Shown here in pieces: positions 15,348 to 22,851 of a DNA stretch of 25,601 nt (position 1 is its first letter; the number at the start of each line of letters is the position of its first letter). The notes below the pieces were generated by a model, which saw only the letters and a list, made by a program, of their open reading frames with translations, did not search any database and was not told the origin of the DNA. Made by a program: the position numbers and the translations under genes. Source of the stretch: Fontivivens sp964399735 (lineage in GTDB: Bacteria > Zhuqueibacterota > Zhuqueibacteria > Residuimicrobiales > Krinioviventaceae); the NCBI GenBank assembly GCA_964399735.1, contig CAYNSO010000049.1:1-25601 (forward strand), given 5' to 3'.

Positions 15348-16347
15348 TTTTCTTGAAGCAATACTGCGCTTTCTGTGGCGGCAATGGACTGTTTTGGGTG
15401 TACCGGGATATAGCGTTGGGGATGATAGTTGGTGTATTGATCCGGAGGCATTGTTACTTTTTTCTTTGCCGTTCGCCCGCTACGACGCTCGGTTGTTTGA
15501 TGAGATTTTGAATTGGCTGGTACAGTATGGCGATTATATAAATATTCAACGACTCAATCGAATCCAGAAAGAGGAATTTCCATCCCTGCCGCAATTATTA
15601 TCTGCTGTTGCTGCTGTACAGACTAGCGGGGGGAAAAAAACTAAATGGAGCCGACAGGCATCGGTTAGTCCGGGCCGGAATAAAATGCAAAATTTGTTTT
15701 TTAGTAATGATGGACTGCCAATTTCCCATTTTGGTGTGACGGACCCGATTTTTGCACATTACGGATTTCTGCGCAGCCCATGGCAACCGGGTAAATATAT
15801 TCAGCCAATACAAATCATAAAACACACCGGGTTGATTTTCAAATTGCGAGCTCTGTTTGGCGTCAATGCCAGGGCAGATATTATTCTCTATTTACTAACT
15901 CATGATACAGGTCATCCACGCAAAATTGCGCGTGAATGTTATTTTTTCCAAAAGACAGTCCAGGATGCCCTTGTAGATATGTCCAAATCCGGTATAATCA
16001 GTGTATTACCGCAAAGGAAAGAAAAGCATTACAGACTGATACAGGATCACTGGTTTCAGCTTTTGCAGATTTCTAAAGCCGGACCAACCTGGATTAATTG
16101 GCCTTTGCTATTTAGCGCTCTGCAAAAAATATGGCTTGAAATTTCCAGTCCTGAATTTTTAATGTCAGATGAATTATTACTATCCTCGGAATTGCGGCAA
16201 TTGATGAAAAGTATTCGACCGAACATTGAATTGTCCGGCTTGGGGCTGCTATTAGCGGATGACGTTCATTATTTGAGAAAAGCTTATACCGGAGTATTTA
16301 TTAAGGATATTAATAACTTGTTGAGCAGACTTGGAAACGCTAAATAA
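15316..16347 (+). CDS. Winged-helix-like partner of the nucleotidyltransferase
   Basis: The product has 343 residues, cytoplasmic, without signal or membrane segments. The N-terminal part has a distinctive block, FLWRQWTVLGVPG then IDPEALLLFSLPFARYDARL and FDEILNWL (residues about 19-68), which I recall from a widespread but unnamed family encoded next to small nucleotidyltransferases. Residues about 182-243 look like an ArsR-type winged helix: ARADIILYLLTHDTG, then PRKIARECYFFQKTVQDALV, then SGIISVL and a basic wing RKEKHYRL. The rest is helical. It overlaps the upstream gene by 32 bases. By analogy with AbiEi/AbiEii, it could be a regulator and antitoxin, but here it is the second and larger gene, so the roles could be reversed. 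The function is not established by anything in the sequence. Confidence 0.7.
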   Translation: MNPLLTDLKSNFLEAILRFLWRQWTVLGVPGYSVGDDSWCIDPEALLLFSLPFARYDARLFDEILNWLVQYGDYINIQRLNRIQKEEFPSLPQLLSAVAAVQTSGGKKTKWSRQASVSPGRNKMQNLFFSNDGLPISHFGVTDPIFAHYGFLRSPWQPGKYIQPIQIIKHTGLIFKLRALFGVNARADIILYLLTHDTGHPRKIARECYFFQKTVQDALVDMSKSGIISVLPQRKEKHYRLIQDHWFQLLQISKAGPTWINWPLLFSALQKIWLEISSPEFLMSDELLLSSELRQLMKSIRPNIELSGLGLLLADDVHYLRKAYTGVFIKDINNLLSRLGNAK

Positions 16348-16432
16348 AAAACTGTTTTGCGTTCATTCAACGATTTTTTGCTTTTCTGTCCTGATCATTT
16401 TAACATGACGCCCCGTTTTTTTGATAAAAATT

Positions 16433-16544
16433 CCCCCATAAACCAAAAAAGCCCCAAATGAATGGGGCTTTTTTAATCTGTGTGGGCCCGGTAGGATTTG
16501 AACCTACAACCTGCGGATTATGAGTCCGTTGCTCTACCCTTGAG
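16433..16544. repeat. 112-bp direct repeat, right copy
   Basis: This block is identical to 14331-14442. It spans the terminator and positions 11-72 of the intact tRNA. If the cassette inserted by site-specific recombination, this copy is the junction that rebuilt the functional tRNA, with the first ten tRNA bases (16545-16554) from the original chromosome and the remainder from the element. Confidence 0.85.
16445..16474. terminator. Bidirectional terminator between cassette and tRNA
   Basis: AAAAAAGCCCC (16445-16455) pairs with GGGGCTTTTTT (16464-16474) over an 8-nt loop. On the minus strand it lies 8 bp after the tRNA 3' end. On the plus strand it can end the two-gene cassette transcript. 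It is identical to the left copy. Confidence 0.85.
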
Positions 16545-16554
16545 CTACAGGCCC
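16483..16554 (-). tRNA. tRNA with CAU anticodon (Ile2 or elongator Met)
   Basis: The 72-nt gene folds into a full cloverleaf: acceptor GGGCCTG with CGGGCCC, D stem GCTC/GAGC with a 7-nt loop, anticodon stem ACGGA/TCCGC with loop CTCATAA, variable AGGTT, and T arm GTAGG/CCTAC with loop TTCAAAT, then discriminator A. The anticodon is CAU. The loop CTCATAA and the acceptor resemble tRNA-Ile2, whose C34 is modified by TilS to lysidine, but elongator Met is possible. An initiator is excluded because the first pair is G-C. The outermost anticodon-stem pair is an A-C mismatch. CCA is not encoded. Confidence 0.92.
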
Positions 16555-16710
16555 GGCCTTTTGGAAACAGGATGTCATTTCCGCCAAAGCCTTTTAATGT
16601 AATAAAATATTTAACAAATTTCAAGATTTTTTTAATTCTAGTTTATAATTTTTTACCTTTCACTCTGCCCTGCGCCCTGGTAACGCTTTTTTTTACTAAC
16701 AATAAAATGA

Positions 16711-18444
16711 TTACCGGGTTGTTCCGATCAATACCACATCCGTTTTCGCCGGCAGGGTAATATCTTTTACCACCATTTTTTCGTTAACGGGATGGAGATC
16801 GGTCATTTTATTATAGTTACCCGTCTCGCAATCGTAATATTGTAAATGAATAATGCCGGGAAAGGGATTGTCGAGCGTTATGGTGGTGGTGATCTCTTTG
16901 TTTTGCGGATTAAAGAGATAAACATACGAGGCGCTGCCGCATTGCACACCGAATGCCTGGATTCCCGAGTCGGAAACCGTCACAGCCGTTTGCCGGTAAT
17001 CGCCCTTACCCATGTTTAGCATGTGATTATGTATTTCCCGCACCCTTGCCAAATAGCTGTTTATGCCGCGATAATCAAAATATTCCCACCACCACGACAT
17101 GGGCAGAACCGGGGTGGGGGAGAACAGTCCGTACCACAAGCCACGCTTGAAATCGCTGTCCATTTCCGCGCCAAAATCATCAAAATTCTTTTGCCAGTCC
17201 CATTCATAGCCAAATTCGCCAATGATATAGGGCTTGCCGTGCTTGCGGGTATTTTCTTTGATAGTAGAGGGGATGGCGACGGTATTCTTGTAGATGTGTT
17301 TTTGGTTAATATCTATATACTCAATGTCATTCATACCCTGCACATCGCGGTGTGAAATGCTGGTGGTTACCAGGTGCCGGTAGGGATCGATATTTTTTAA
17401 ATATTCGCTCATTTCATGGTGCCATTCGGTTATTACGGCATCTGGAATGCGGTTTTCCGCCGCTCCGGAATACATGACGTTATCGATTTCATTAAAGAAC
17501 TCCCATGCCGCAATAGCGGGACTGTAGCCCCAGCGCGCTACCATATAACGCAGTTTGTCTTTGTATTGTTCGCGGGCTTTTTGCAGAACGAAAAATTCTG
17601 CCGGGGTAGAAGCATAGCCGCCGTTTTTTATGTTATAGTTGTTAATTTCCCACCCGTGACCCGTATACCCGGCATGGCTGTCCAGCGCCAGCATGACATA
17701 AACGCCGAGGGAGTCGCACAGGCTCACCAGTTCATCCATGCGTTTTATACCGCTTTCGTTAAAGCGCGCATTGCTGTTTTGGTAACGGCTGGAATTACTG
17801 ATGGTCTTCCAGTCCACCGGCAGGTTCCAGTATATCATCCAGGTGCGGAAAAAATTACCGCCGTTAGCTTTTAGGGTGATGAGCATATCGCGGTAATTGA
17901 ATTTTTTATTTTCATGTAATGCTTTGAAATGTTTCGAGTCATCATTACTGCGCGCTTCCCAGCAAATATTTTCACCGATGCCGCGAAACAGATCACCGTT
18001 ATCAAATACAAAAGACCAGTGATCGCGGGCGTTGATAAAGCCTTTTTCCCCGCTTGTTGAACAGGAAAATTCCTTTACCGGGGTTGTGTCTGTAACCCGG
18101 CCGTCATCGCTCAGGCGGAATATATATTGATACGCACCGGCTTCGCGGGGTGTAAAACGCGCCTGCCAGGTTGATTCTTGATTACTTTTTCCGGCGACAT
18201 AAAAGCAGGGCAACACCAGTTCCCGACCTGCAGGAGAGAGCAATAACATATCCAATGCTGCATCCGGGGCATGATAGGGATCACTCCATTGCGCTTGTAC
18301 TGCAATTACCCATTCCGCTTTTTCATACTGGCGGATTTCTTTGGTTAACAAGGTGAACTGTTTGATTTGCGCCGATAATTTACCGGCGATGAGTAGTATT
18401 ATACTGATAAAAATAATGCGGGAAATTTTATTTTTTTTTGTCAT
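16711..18444 (-). CDS. Secreted GH5-like glycoside hydrolase, DUF5060 N-terminus
   Basis: The product has 577 residues, signal peptide 1-25 (ILLIAGKLSAQ). Residues about 28-128 form an immunoglobulin-like DUF5060 domain (EWVIAVQAQWSDPYHAPD, then TWQARFTPREAGAYQYIFRL), which precedes catalytic domains in many polysaccharide-degrading enzymes. Residues about 140-480 look like a TIM barrel of the GH5/GH-A clan. AWEFFNEID contains the probable acid/base Glu319, preceded by Asn318 as expected, and YIIGEFGYEW contains the probable nucleophile Glu410. A C-terminal beta-domain (about 485-577) follows. The substrate is likely a beta-linked polysaccharide such as a glucan or mannan, but cannot be fixed by eye. 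It has no sorting domain, unlike the other secreted enzymes here, so it should be periplasmic or exported another way. Confidence 0.82.
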   Translation of the reverse strand: MTKKNKISRIIFISIILLIAGKLSAQIKQFTLLTKEIRQYEKAEWVIAVQAQWSDPYHAPDAALDMLLLSPAGRELVLPCFYVAGKSNQESTWQARFTPREAGAYQYIFRLSDDGRVTDTTPVKEFSCSTSGEKGFINARDHWSFVFDNGDLFRGIGENICWEARSNDDSKHFKALHENKKFNYRDMLITLKANGGNFFRTWMIYWNLPVDWKTISNSSRYQNSNARFNESGIKRMDELVSLCDSLGVYVMLALDSHAGYTGHGWEINNYNIKNGGYASTPAEFFVLQKAREQYKDKLRYMVARWGYSPAIAAWEFFNEIDNVMYSGAAENRIPDAVITEWHHEMSEYLKNIDPYRHLVTTSISHRDVQGMNDIEYIDINQKHIYKNTVAIPSTIKENTRKHGKPYIIGEFGYEWDWQKNFDDFGAEMDSDFKRGLWYGLFSPTPVLPMSWWWEYFDYRGINSYLARVREIHNHMLNMGKGDYRQTAVTVSDSGIQAFGVQCGSASYVYLFNPQNKEITTTITLDNPFPGIIHLQYYDCETGNYNKMTDLHPVNEKMVVKDITLPAKTDVVLIGTTR

Positions 18445-18541
18445 GGCTGTTTTCCTGGTTTTGTGATTATCAATTTAATAATTTGTCTTGTTAACTTCAA
18501 CAGGTGAATAGATTTTTTTCGGTTCAATAATAAAAACATGG

Positions 18542-18560
18542 GGGTATTTTTAAAATACCC
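18542..18560. promoter_or_regulatory. Palindrome upstream of glycosidase gene
   Basis: GGGTATTTT and AAAATACCC flank a single T, a 19-bp odd-centred palindrome 97 bp upstream of the glycosidase start. Such symmetric sites usually bind dimeric repressors or activators. No regulator gene is adjacent, so the binder is unknown. Confidence 0.4.
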
Positions 18561-18896
18561 AGGTGTTTATATTCTATCTTGATCAAGTATTGTTTATTTA
18601 TAATTTTTACGGTTATGGTTTTATCGTGTTATGAAAATCAACGCTATTTCAAATATGAATCCACGAAAGTCATGTCTGAAAACAATCAATAATTATTAAA
18701 ATCTCAAACAATGTTTGTTTATTTGCGTTCTCTGTGACGCTGGCAGTTATCAAGTGGAAATTAACCGGTTCACCGTAATCGCAGAGGTTGTATAATTATT
18801 ATTTTTAAAAACATAGTTGTAAAATAATCAGCTTTGTCAATAACCCACCAGCAACAATCTGGAACCGTTAAAAGAATAATGCAGACCAGATAAACA
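18561..18896. other. Intergenic region between two minus-strand secreted enzymes
   Basis: No gene is visible. The stretch lies between the protease terminator and the palindrome upstream of the glycosidase gene, and should contain the glycosidase promoter. It also contains the second copy of the inverted-repeat element. Confidence 0.4.
18722..18787. repeat. Inverted-repeat intergenic element, degenerate copy 2
   Basis: TTTGCGTTCTCTGTGACGCT (18722 onward) and, inverted, CACCGTAATCGCAGAGG (18771-18787) recall the arms of the element at 9957-10038, which contains CTCTGCGTT and CTCTGCGGT in both orientations. The arms are less similar to each other than in copy 1. It probably represents an older copy of the same repeat family. 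Confidence 0.4.
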
Positions 18897-18934
18897 AAAA
18901 AAAGCCCCGGCATTTTTACGCCAAGGCTTTTTTT
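18897..18934 (-). terminator. Intrinsic terminator after metalloprotease gene
   Basis: AAAAAAAGCC (18934-18925 on the minus strand) pairs with GGCTTTTTTT (18906-18897), and a further GGC/GCC inside closes the loop. It starts 17 bp downstream of the protease stop codon at 18952 and ends in a T-run on the minus strand. Confidence 0.85.
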
Positions 18935-18951
18935 AAGGATGTTGATTCAGA

Positions 18952-21900
18952 TTACTTTAAGAGGATAATTTTAATATTATCCTGGAACCTGGCACATTTA
19001 ATCCGGGTTATGTAAATACCGGAAGCGGCAACCTGACCATTGGCATCTCTGCCGTCCCATAAAACCTGGTATTCACCTGCATCCCTGCTGCCATTTTCCA
19101 AAATTCTGGTAATTTTTCCATTCATATCATAAATCGCCAGCCATACCTCGCTTTTTTCCGGCAGCTGGTAATGAATTGTGGTTGTCAGGTTGAACGGATT
19201 CGGATAGTTTTGTTTTAATACAAATTTCTCCGGTAATTGTTTTGCCTGGTCAATAGCCAGCGGATTTTGTACATCGATATAGTCGGAACGGCTAAAAAAG
19301 TGAGCGCCGCCCGGCCCGGTTACTTGTAATGTTACGGTAAACAGACCAACAGAAGTATATTCATGCACAGGATTTTTATTTGTACTGGTGGTGCTGTCGC
19401 CAAAATCCCATAACCATGCGGTTATAACGCCGCTGGAAGAATCGGCGAACTGAACGGTCAACGGCGCCCGCCCCGCAACCGGTTCGGCTGTAAAATAAGC
19501 CAGTGGCGGTTGTTCCAGAACCTGAATAAAATCAAGTTTGTGCAGTGTATTTGCTCCACCCGGCCCTGAAACCGTCAAGCTGACTGAATATAAACCCGTG
19601 TGTTGATATTGATGTTCGGGATTGCGTTGGGTACTCATTGTGCTATCGCCAAAATTCCACAACCATGCAGAGATCACCCCTCTGGATGAATCTGCAAATT
19701 GCACGGTCAACGGCGCCCGCCCCGCAACCGGGGCAGCGCCAAAGTTAGCAATTGGCGTTTTTTCCGTGACCTGAATATAATCAACTTTACGCAGTGTATC
19801 TGCTCCACCCGGCCCTGAAACCGTCAAGCTGACTGAATATAAACCCGTGTGTTCGTATTGGTGTTCGGGGTTGCGTTGGGTACTCATCGTACTATCGCCA
19901 AAATCCCACAACCATGCAGTGATCACTCCTCTGGATGAATCTGCAAATTGCACGGTCAACGGCGCCTGCCCCGCAACCGGGGCAGCGCCAAAGTTAGCAA
20001 TTGGCGTTCTTTCCGTGACCTGNNNNNNNNNNNNNNNNNNNNNNNNNNNNNNNNNNNNNNNNNNNNNNNNNNNNNNNNNNNNNNNNNNNNNNNNNNNNNN
20101 NNNNNNNNNNNNNNNNNNNNNNCGCAGTGTATCTGCTCCACCCGGCCCGGAAACCGTCAAGCTGACTGAATATAAACCCGCGTGTTCGTATTGGTGTTCG
20201 GGGTTGCGTTGCGCGCTCATTGTGCTGTCGCCAAAATCCCATAACCAGTTTTCAATGCTTCCTTGCGACGAGTCTGCAAATTGTACCAGCAACGGCCATT
20301 CGCCATTTGTGGGCTCAGCGCCAAAATTTGCGATTGGAGTTTCATCCCATACAGTGATATACCCGGCTTTGTTCAGGGTGTCGGAATCGGCAGCGCCGGT
20401 TACAACAAGGCGGACGGTATACTCTCCCGGCGCTTGGTATATATGAAGCGGATTGATTACTGTGCTGAAACTGGCATCGCCGAAATCCCATAACCGTGCA
20501 GTTATTTCACCTCTGGATGAATCGCTGAATTGTACTTGCAGGGGGGCAATTCCAGATAGGGGAAAAGCCCCAAATCCGGCAGTCACTGAATTATCCACTG
20601 TATGTATATAATCTTGTATCGTCAGACTATCGCTGCCGCCGGCGCCGGTTACTTTTAAAGTTACTGAAAAATCACCTGCCTGGTTATAGATATGTTGTGG
20701 GTTTTGCAGATTGGAAATAGTGGAATCCCCAAAATTCCATCGCCAGTTAGTAATGTTACCCGTTGAAAGATCTGTGAAATTGACGGTGAATGGGATATAG
20801 CCGGAGGTTGTATCGGCGTCAAACATTGCTACCGGCGCAGGATTGGGATTACTTACTGTCAAGCTGAAGGATTGCACATCCTCACCGTAACGATCTGCTG
20901 CAACAATCGAAATTGAATGTGTGCCGACATCCGCCAGAGTCGGCGTCCAGGTAACCAGACCGTCGTTGGCAGAGATAATCATGCCTGCCGGCCCGGATGT
21001 AAGGGAAAAAGTTATCGTGTCGTTTTCAGCGTCCTGGACGATTACCTGGTATTCATAGAGTTGTTCAACAAGGCATTCCAGAAGCGGGGTGGAAGTAATT
21101 TGCGGCGCCTGGTTGGCAATATACGCCAATTGCGGGCGATAATTAAACACAGAACATATCATGCGGTTACCCTGTTCCGGTGTGAATTCAGACATGCATT
21201 TATCATCTGTATAATTCATATAATTATGGATATTATCCGGGTCGCCACATGAATTTGTTTCCACGCATGAATAATGCTCATCATCTTCAGGTAAGGTATC
21301 ATTGATAAAATCGCCCTGGTTATAACCGGTATAACAGCCATATCCTTCAAAGGTGTGAAGTAAACCCAGATAATGCCCGATTTCGTGAACCAGCGTTCTG
21401 CCCTGGTCATATACATCATAGCCATTGTTCCTGCCTCCAACGGCTTCATAAAGTATTACCACTCCGTCATAAACATCGCCCGAGTCTTCCTGGGGCATGT
21501 AACTATAGCCCAGGTAACCGCTTGCAGTATTTGTATAGATATTCAGGTATTTGTTTTGATCCCACCCCAATGTTCTTTTATAACCAATTTCATCATTGTC
21601 ATTGAACCAGGTATCATTTTTCACTCTGTCAATTTGCACCAGTTCAAATTGAATTTTGGTATCAAAGCCCAATTCACCCATTGTGCCGGTTATAGCGCCA
21701 AAATCCTCATTCAAGACAGTTATCTGGTCATGTATCCTTTGATCAGACAGATACCCACGATTACTATTATTGGTGATATTATGAACTACAACAGGTATAA
21801 TCCATGTTTGTCGGGGCCAGTATTCATCTTTAATGATTGTTCGGGACAGGGAGCAATCGCTTTGCTTCAATAATGCCGCTGCCCGGGTTTCCGGAGTACG

Positions 21901-22113
21901 CCATTTGACAAGGCAGCGTCTTCCGGTTTGTTTAAAATAATCGGACTTGAAATATTCGGAAAAATTATTAAAGGATTGACCTTCAACAGTAATTCTGCCA
22001 TCCTCAAAAATTATAAATTTTTGTTGTTCTGCCTGGCTGTTGTTTTGGGGTAAACTTGTACCTGTCATAAACAATAGTACAAGTATTAATAGTTTCTGCC
22101 TGAGTGATTTCAT
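18952..22113 (-). CDS. Secreted M43-type metalloprotease, PKD array, sorting domain
   Basis: The start at 22113 is preceded by AGGTGA and gives 1,053 codons including 34 undetermined ones. An upstream in-frame ATG would add 25 residues before the signal peptide. Signal peptide 1-22. The catalytic domain (about 100-330) has HEIGHYLGLLH with His243, Glu244, His247 and His253, and a Met-turn NYMNYTDD (Met299), fitting the pappalysin/cytophagalysin family M43. An Ig- or cadherin-like domain follows (335-422), then six visible PKD domains (about 424-946) with the WxFGD core, then the type IX sorting domain (947-1053; QNYPNPFNLTTTIHYQL). It should be a secreted, zinc-dependent endopeptidase. A 100-N assembly gap sits between PKD three and four, so the real length is unknown. 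Confidence 0.88.
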   Translation of the reverse strand: MKSLRQKLLILVLLFMTGTSLPQNNSQAEQQKFIIFEDGRITVEGQSFNNFSEYFKSDYFKQTGRRCLVKWRTPETRAAALLKQSDCSLSRTIIKDEYWPRQTWIIPVVVHNITNNSNRGYLSDQRIHDQITVLNEDFGAITGTMGELGFDTKIQFELVQIDRVKNDTWFNDNDEIGYKRTLGWDQNKYLNIYTNTASGYLGYSYMPQEDSGDVYDGVVILYEAVGGRNNGYDVYDQGRTLVHEIGHYLGLLHTFEGYGCYTGYNQGDFINDTLPEDDEHYSCVETNSCGDPDNIHNYMNYTDDKCMSEFTPEQGNRMICSVFNYRPQLAYIANQAPQITSTPLLECLVEQLYEYQVIVQDAENDTITFSLTSGPAGMIISANDGLVTWTPTLADVGTHSISIVAADRYGEDVQSFSLTVSNPNPAPVAMFDADTTSGYIPFTVNFTDLSTGNITNWRWNFGDSTISNLQNPQHIYNQAGDFSVTLKVTGAGGSDSLTIQDYIHTVDNSVTAGFGAFPLSGIAPLQVQFSDSSRGEITARLWDFGDASFSTVINPLHIYQAPGEYTVRLVVTGAADSDTLNKAGYITVWDETPIANFGAEPTNGEWPLLVQFADSSQGSIENWLWDFGDSTMSAQRNPEHQYEHAGLYSVSLTVSGPGGADTLXXXXXXXXXXXXXXXXXXXXXXXXXXXXXXXXXXQVTERTPIANFGAAPVAGQAPLTVQFADSSRGVITAWLWDFGDSTMSTQRNPEHQYEHTGLYSVSLTVSGPGGADTLRKVDYIQVTEKTPIANFGAAPVAGRAPLTVQFADSSRGVISAWLWNFGDSTMSTQRNPEHQYQHTGLYSVSLTVSGPGGANTLHKLDFIQVLEQPPLAYFTAEPVAGRAPLTVQFADSSSGVITAWLWDFGDSTTSTNKNPVHEYTSVGLFTVTLQVTGPGGAHFFSRSDYIDVQNPLAIDQAKQLPEKFVLKQNYPNPFNLTTTIHYQLPEKSEVWLAIYDMNGKITRILENGSRDAGEYQVLWDGRDANGQVAASGIYITRIKCARFQDNIKIILLK
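19276..20844 (-). repeat. PKD-domain repeat array inside the protease gene
   Basis: At least six PKD units of about 83 codons occur. The fourth and fifth are almost the same at DNA level with an exact 249-bp period; for example 19681-19773 and 19930-20022 differ by only two bases. The first two are much more diverged. The pattern indicates recent duplication or conversion in the middle of the array. PKD domains serve as spacers or bind polymers. Confidence 0.85.
20023..20122. other. Assembly gap of 100 N
   Basis: Exactly 100 undetermined bases lie within the near-identical PKD repeats. On the minus strand the sequence enters the gap after CG of an Arg codon and resumes at a Gln codon. The frame stays open through 100 N, but 100 looks like a placeholder. 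From the intact neighbours, the smallest natural filler is 16 nt, or 16 plus a multiple of 249 nt. Confidence 0.97.
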
Positions 22114-22308
22114 AATTTCACCTGTTATACTATTTGGAACAGTTTGAGGATTATGCGATATATTAATAATTTTTTTAATTTTATACAAGAAGAATAAAGT
22201 AAAAAAAGTAGAGGTGAACCGGGTCAGTTTCCGGTTTAACTAAAAGAGAACGGAGAACAGGGAAAAAGAGGATCGTGCCTGACTGCAAAAAGCAAAAATA
22301 TTGTTTCG

Positions 22309-22671
22309 TTATTCATCACGATGTACTGTTTGCGGAGAAAAAGCCGGAATGCAAACAGAGATGTATTCTGCGCCTTCCGGACCGGGACTGCTATATTGAA
22401 CCCATTCGCCGGCATTAACGATGACTGCTTCTCCGGCCATAACATCAAATGTGCCGGTTTTGGTAACTGTTCGTAACATTCCGTTCAGTACCAGAGTATA
22501 TTCGGTAAATTCCGGTGTTTGTCCCGGTTCCACCCAGCCGGATGGGCTTTTCATACGGGCAATACTAGCCTGCGCTGTTGCGCTGTTAACCAGTCCGATG
22601 TATTCGGCAATTTCTTTCGCTTTGTTTCCCGCTGCCTGTATAATTGAGGGATTGTCAATCTTTTGTGCCAT
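22309..22671 (-). CDS. Cupin-domain protein
   Basis: The product has 120 residues, no signal peptide, so it is cytoplasmic. Residues about 35-110 form a single cupin barrel: PSGWVEPGQTPEFTEYTLVL is motif one, without the usual pair of histidines, and GEAVIVNAGEWVQYSS is motif two, where a histidine is replaced by glutamine. Metal binding through the canonical ligands is therefore doubtful. The C-terminal VCIPAFSPQTVHRDE is, as far as I recall, conserved in a family of small cupins of unknown function in many bacteria. It is a single gene with 195 bp to the protease start. No ribosome-binding site is obvious. An enzyme or sensor role cannot be decided. Confidence 0.8.
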   Translation of the reverse strand: MAQKIDNPSIIQAAGNKAKEIAEYIGLVNSATAQASIARMKSPSGWVEPGQTPEFTEYTLVLNGMLRTVTKTGTFDVMAGEAVIVNAGEWVQYSSPGPEGAEYISVCIPAFSPQTVHRDE

Positions 22672-22794
22672 CTGGCAAGTCTGTACCTTTATAATTCTGT
22701 TACCGGGTAATATTCCTGCAGTTCATTGGGTTTTTTTTCGTCTGCCGGGTAATGCAACCAGGCTTTTTGCAAGAGACCGGACTTTATTTAATGA

Positions 22795-22828
22795 AAAAGG
22801 AGCGTAATTACAATATTACGCTCCTTTT
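22795..22828 (-). terminator. Strong hairpin terminator after DUF362 gene
   Basis: AAAAGGAGCGTAAT (22795-22808) pairs perfectly over 14 bp with ATTACGCTCCTTTT (22815-22828) around a 6-nt loop. It lies 23 bp beyond the stop of the minus-strand DUF362 gene. The T-run on the minus strand fits termination there. Confidence 0.85.
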
Positions 22829-22851
22829 TAGAGTTATGTGCAAATGCTTTA

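Larger units (their letters stand above)
14443..16544. mobile_element. 2.1-kb tRNA-flanked cassette without integrase
   Basis: The region between the two 112-bp repeats, plus one repeat copy, is 2,102 bp. Deleting it joins 14442 to 16545 and restores one intact tRNA with its own terminator, so the empty site is fully predictable. The cargo is two overlapping plus-strand genes (nucleotidyltransferase-like and winged-helix-like) with their own promoter. No integrase, recombinase or transposase is present, so movement would need an enzyme in trans, or the element is a remnant. A simple tandem duplication at the tRNA followed by divergence, or insertion by homologous exchange between two tRNA copies, are alternatives. 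Confidence 0.6.

Noticed and set aside
14443..16544. Integrase, recombinase or transposase within the tRNA-flanked cassette
   Set aside because: Both coding frames are accounted for by the nucleotidyltransferase and winged-helix-like genes; no tyrosine or serine recombinase motif was found on either strand.
17416..17874. Plus-strand frame of 152 codons opposite the glycosidase
   Set aside because: It is antisense to the catalytic domain carrying both expected glutamates, and shows no family features.
19847..20446. Plus-strand frame of 199 codons across the gap
   Set aside because: It is the reverse of the PKD array and crosses undetermined bases.
19276..20844. CRISPR-like regular repeats
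   Set aside because: The 249-bp period is that of an in-frame PKD domain array in a coding region; there are no short repeats with unique spacers.
22236..22448. Minus-strand frame of 70 codons overlapping the cupin gene end
   Set aside because: It overlaps a better-supported cupin frame, and has no motif or start signal.
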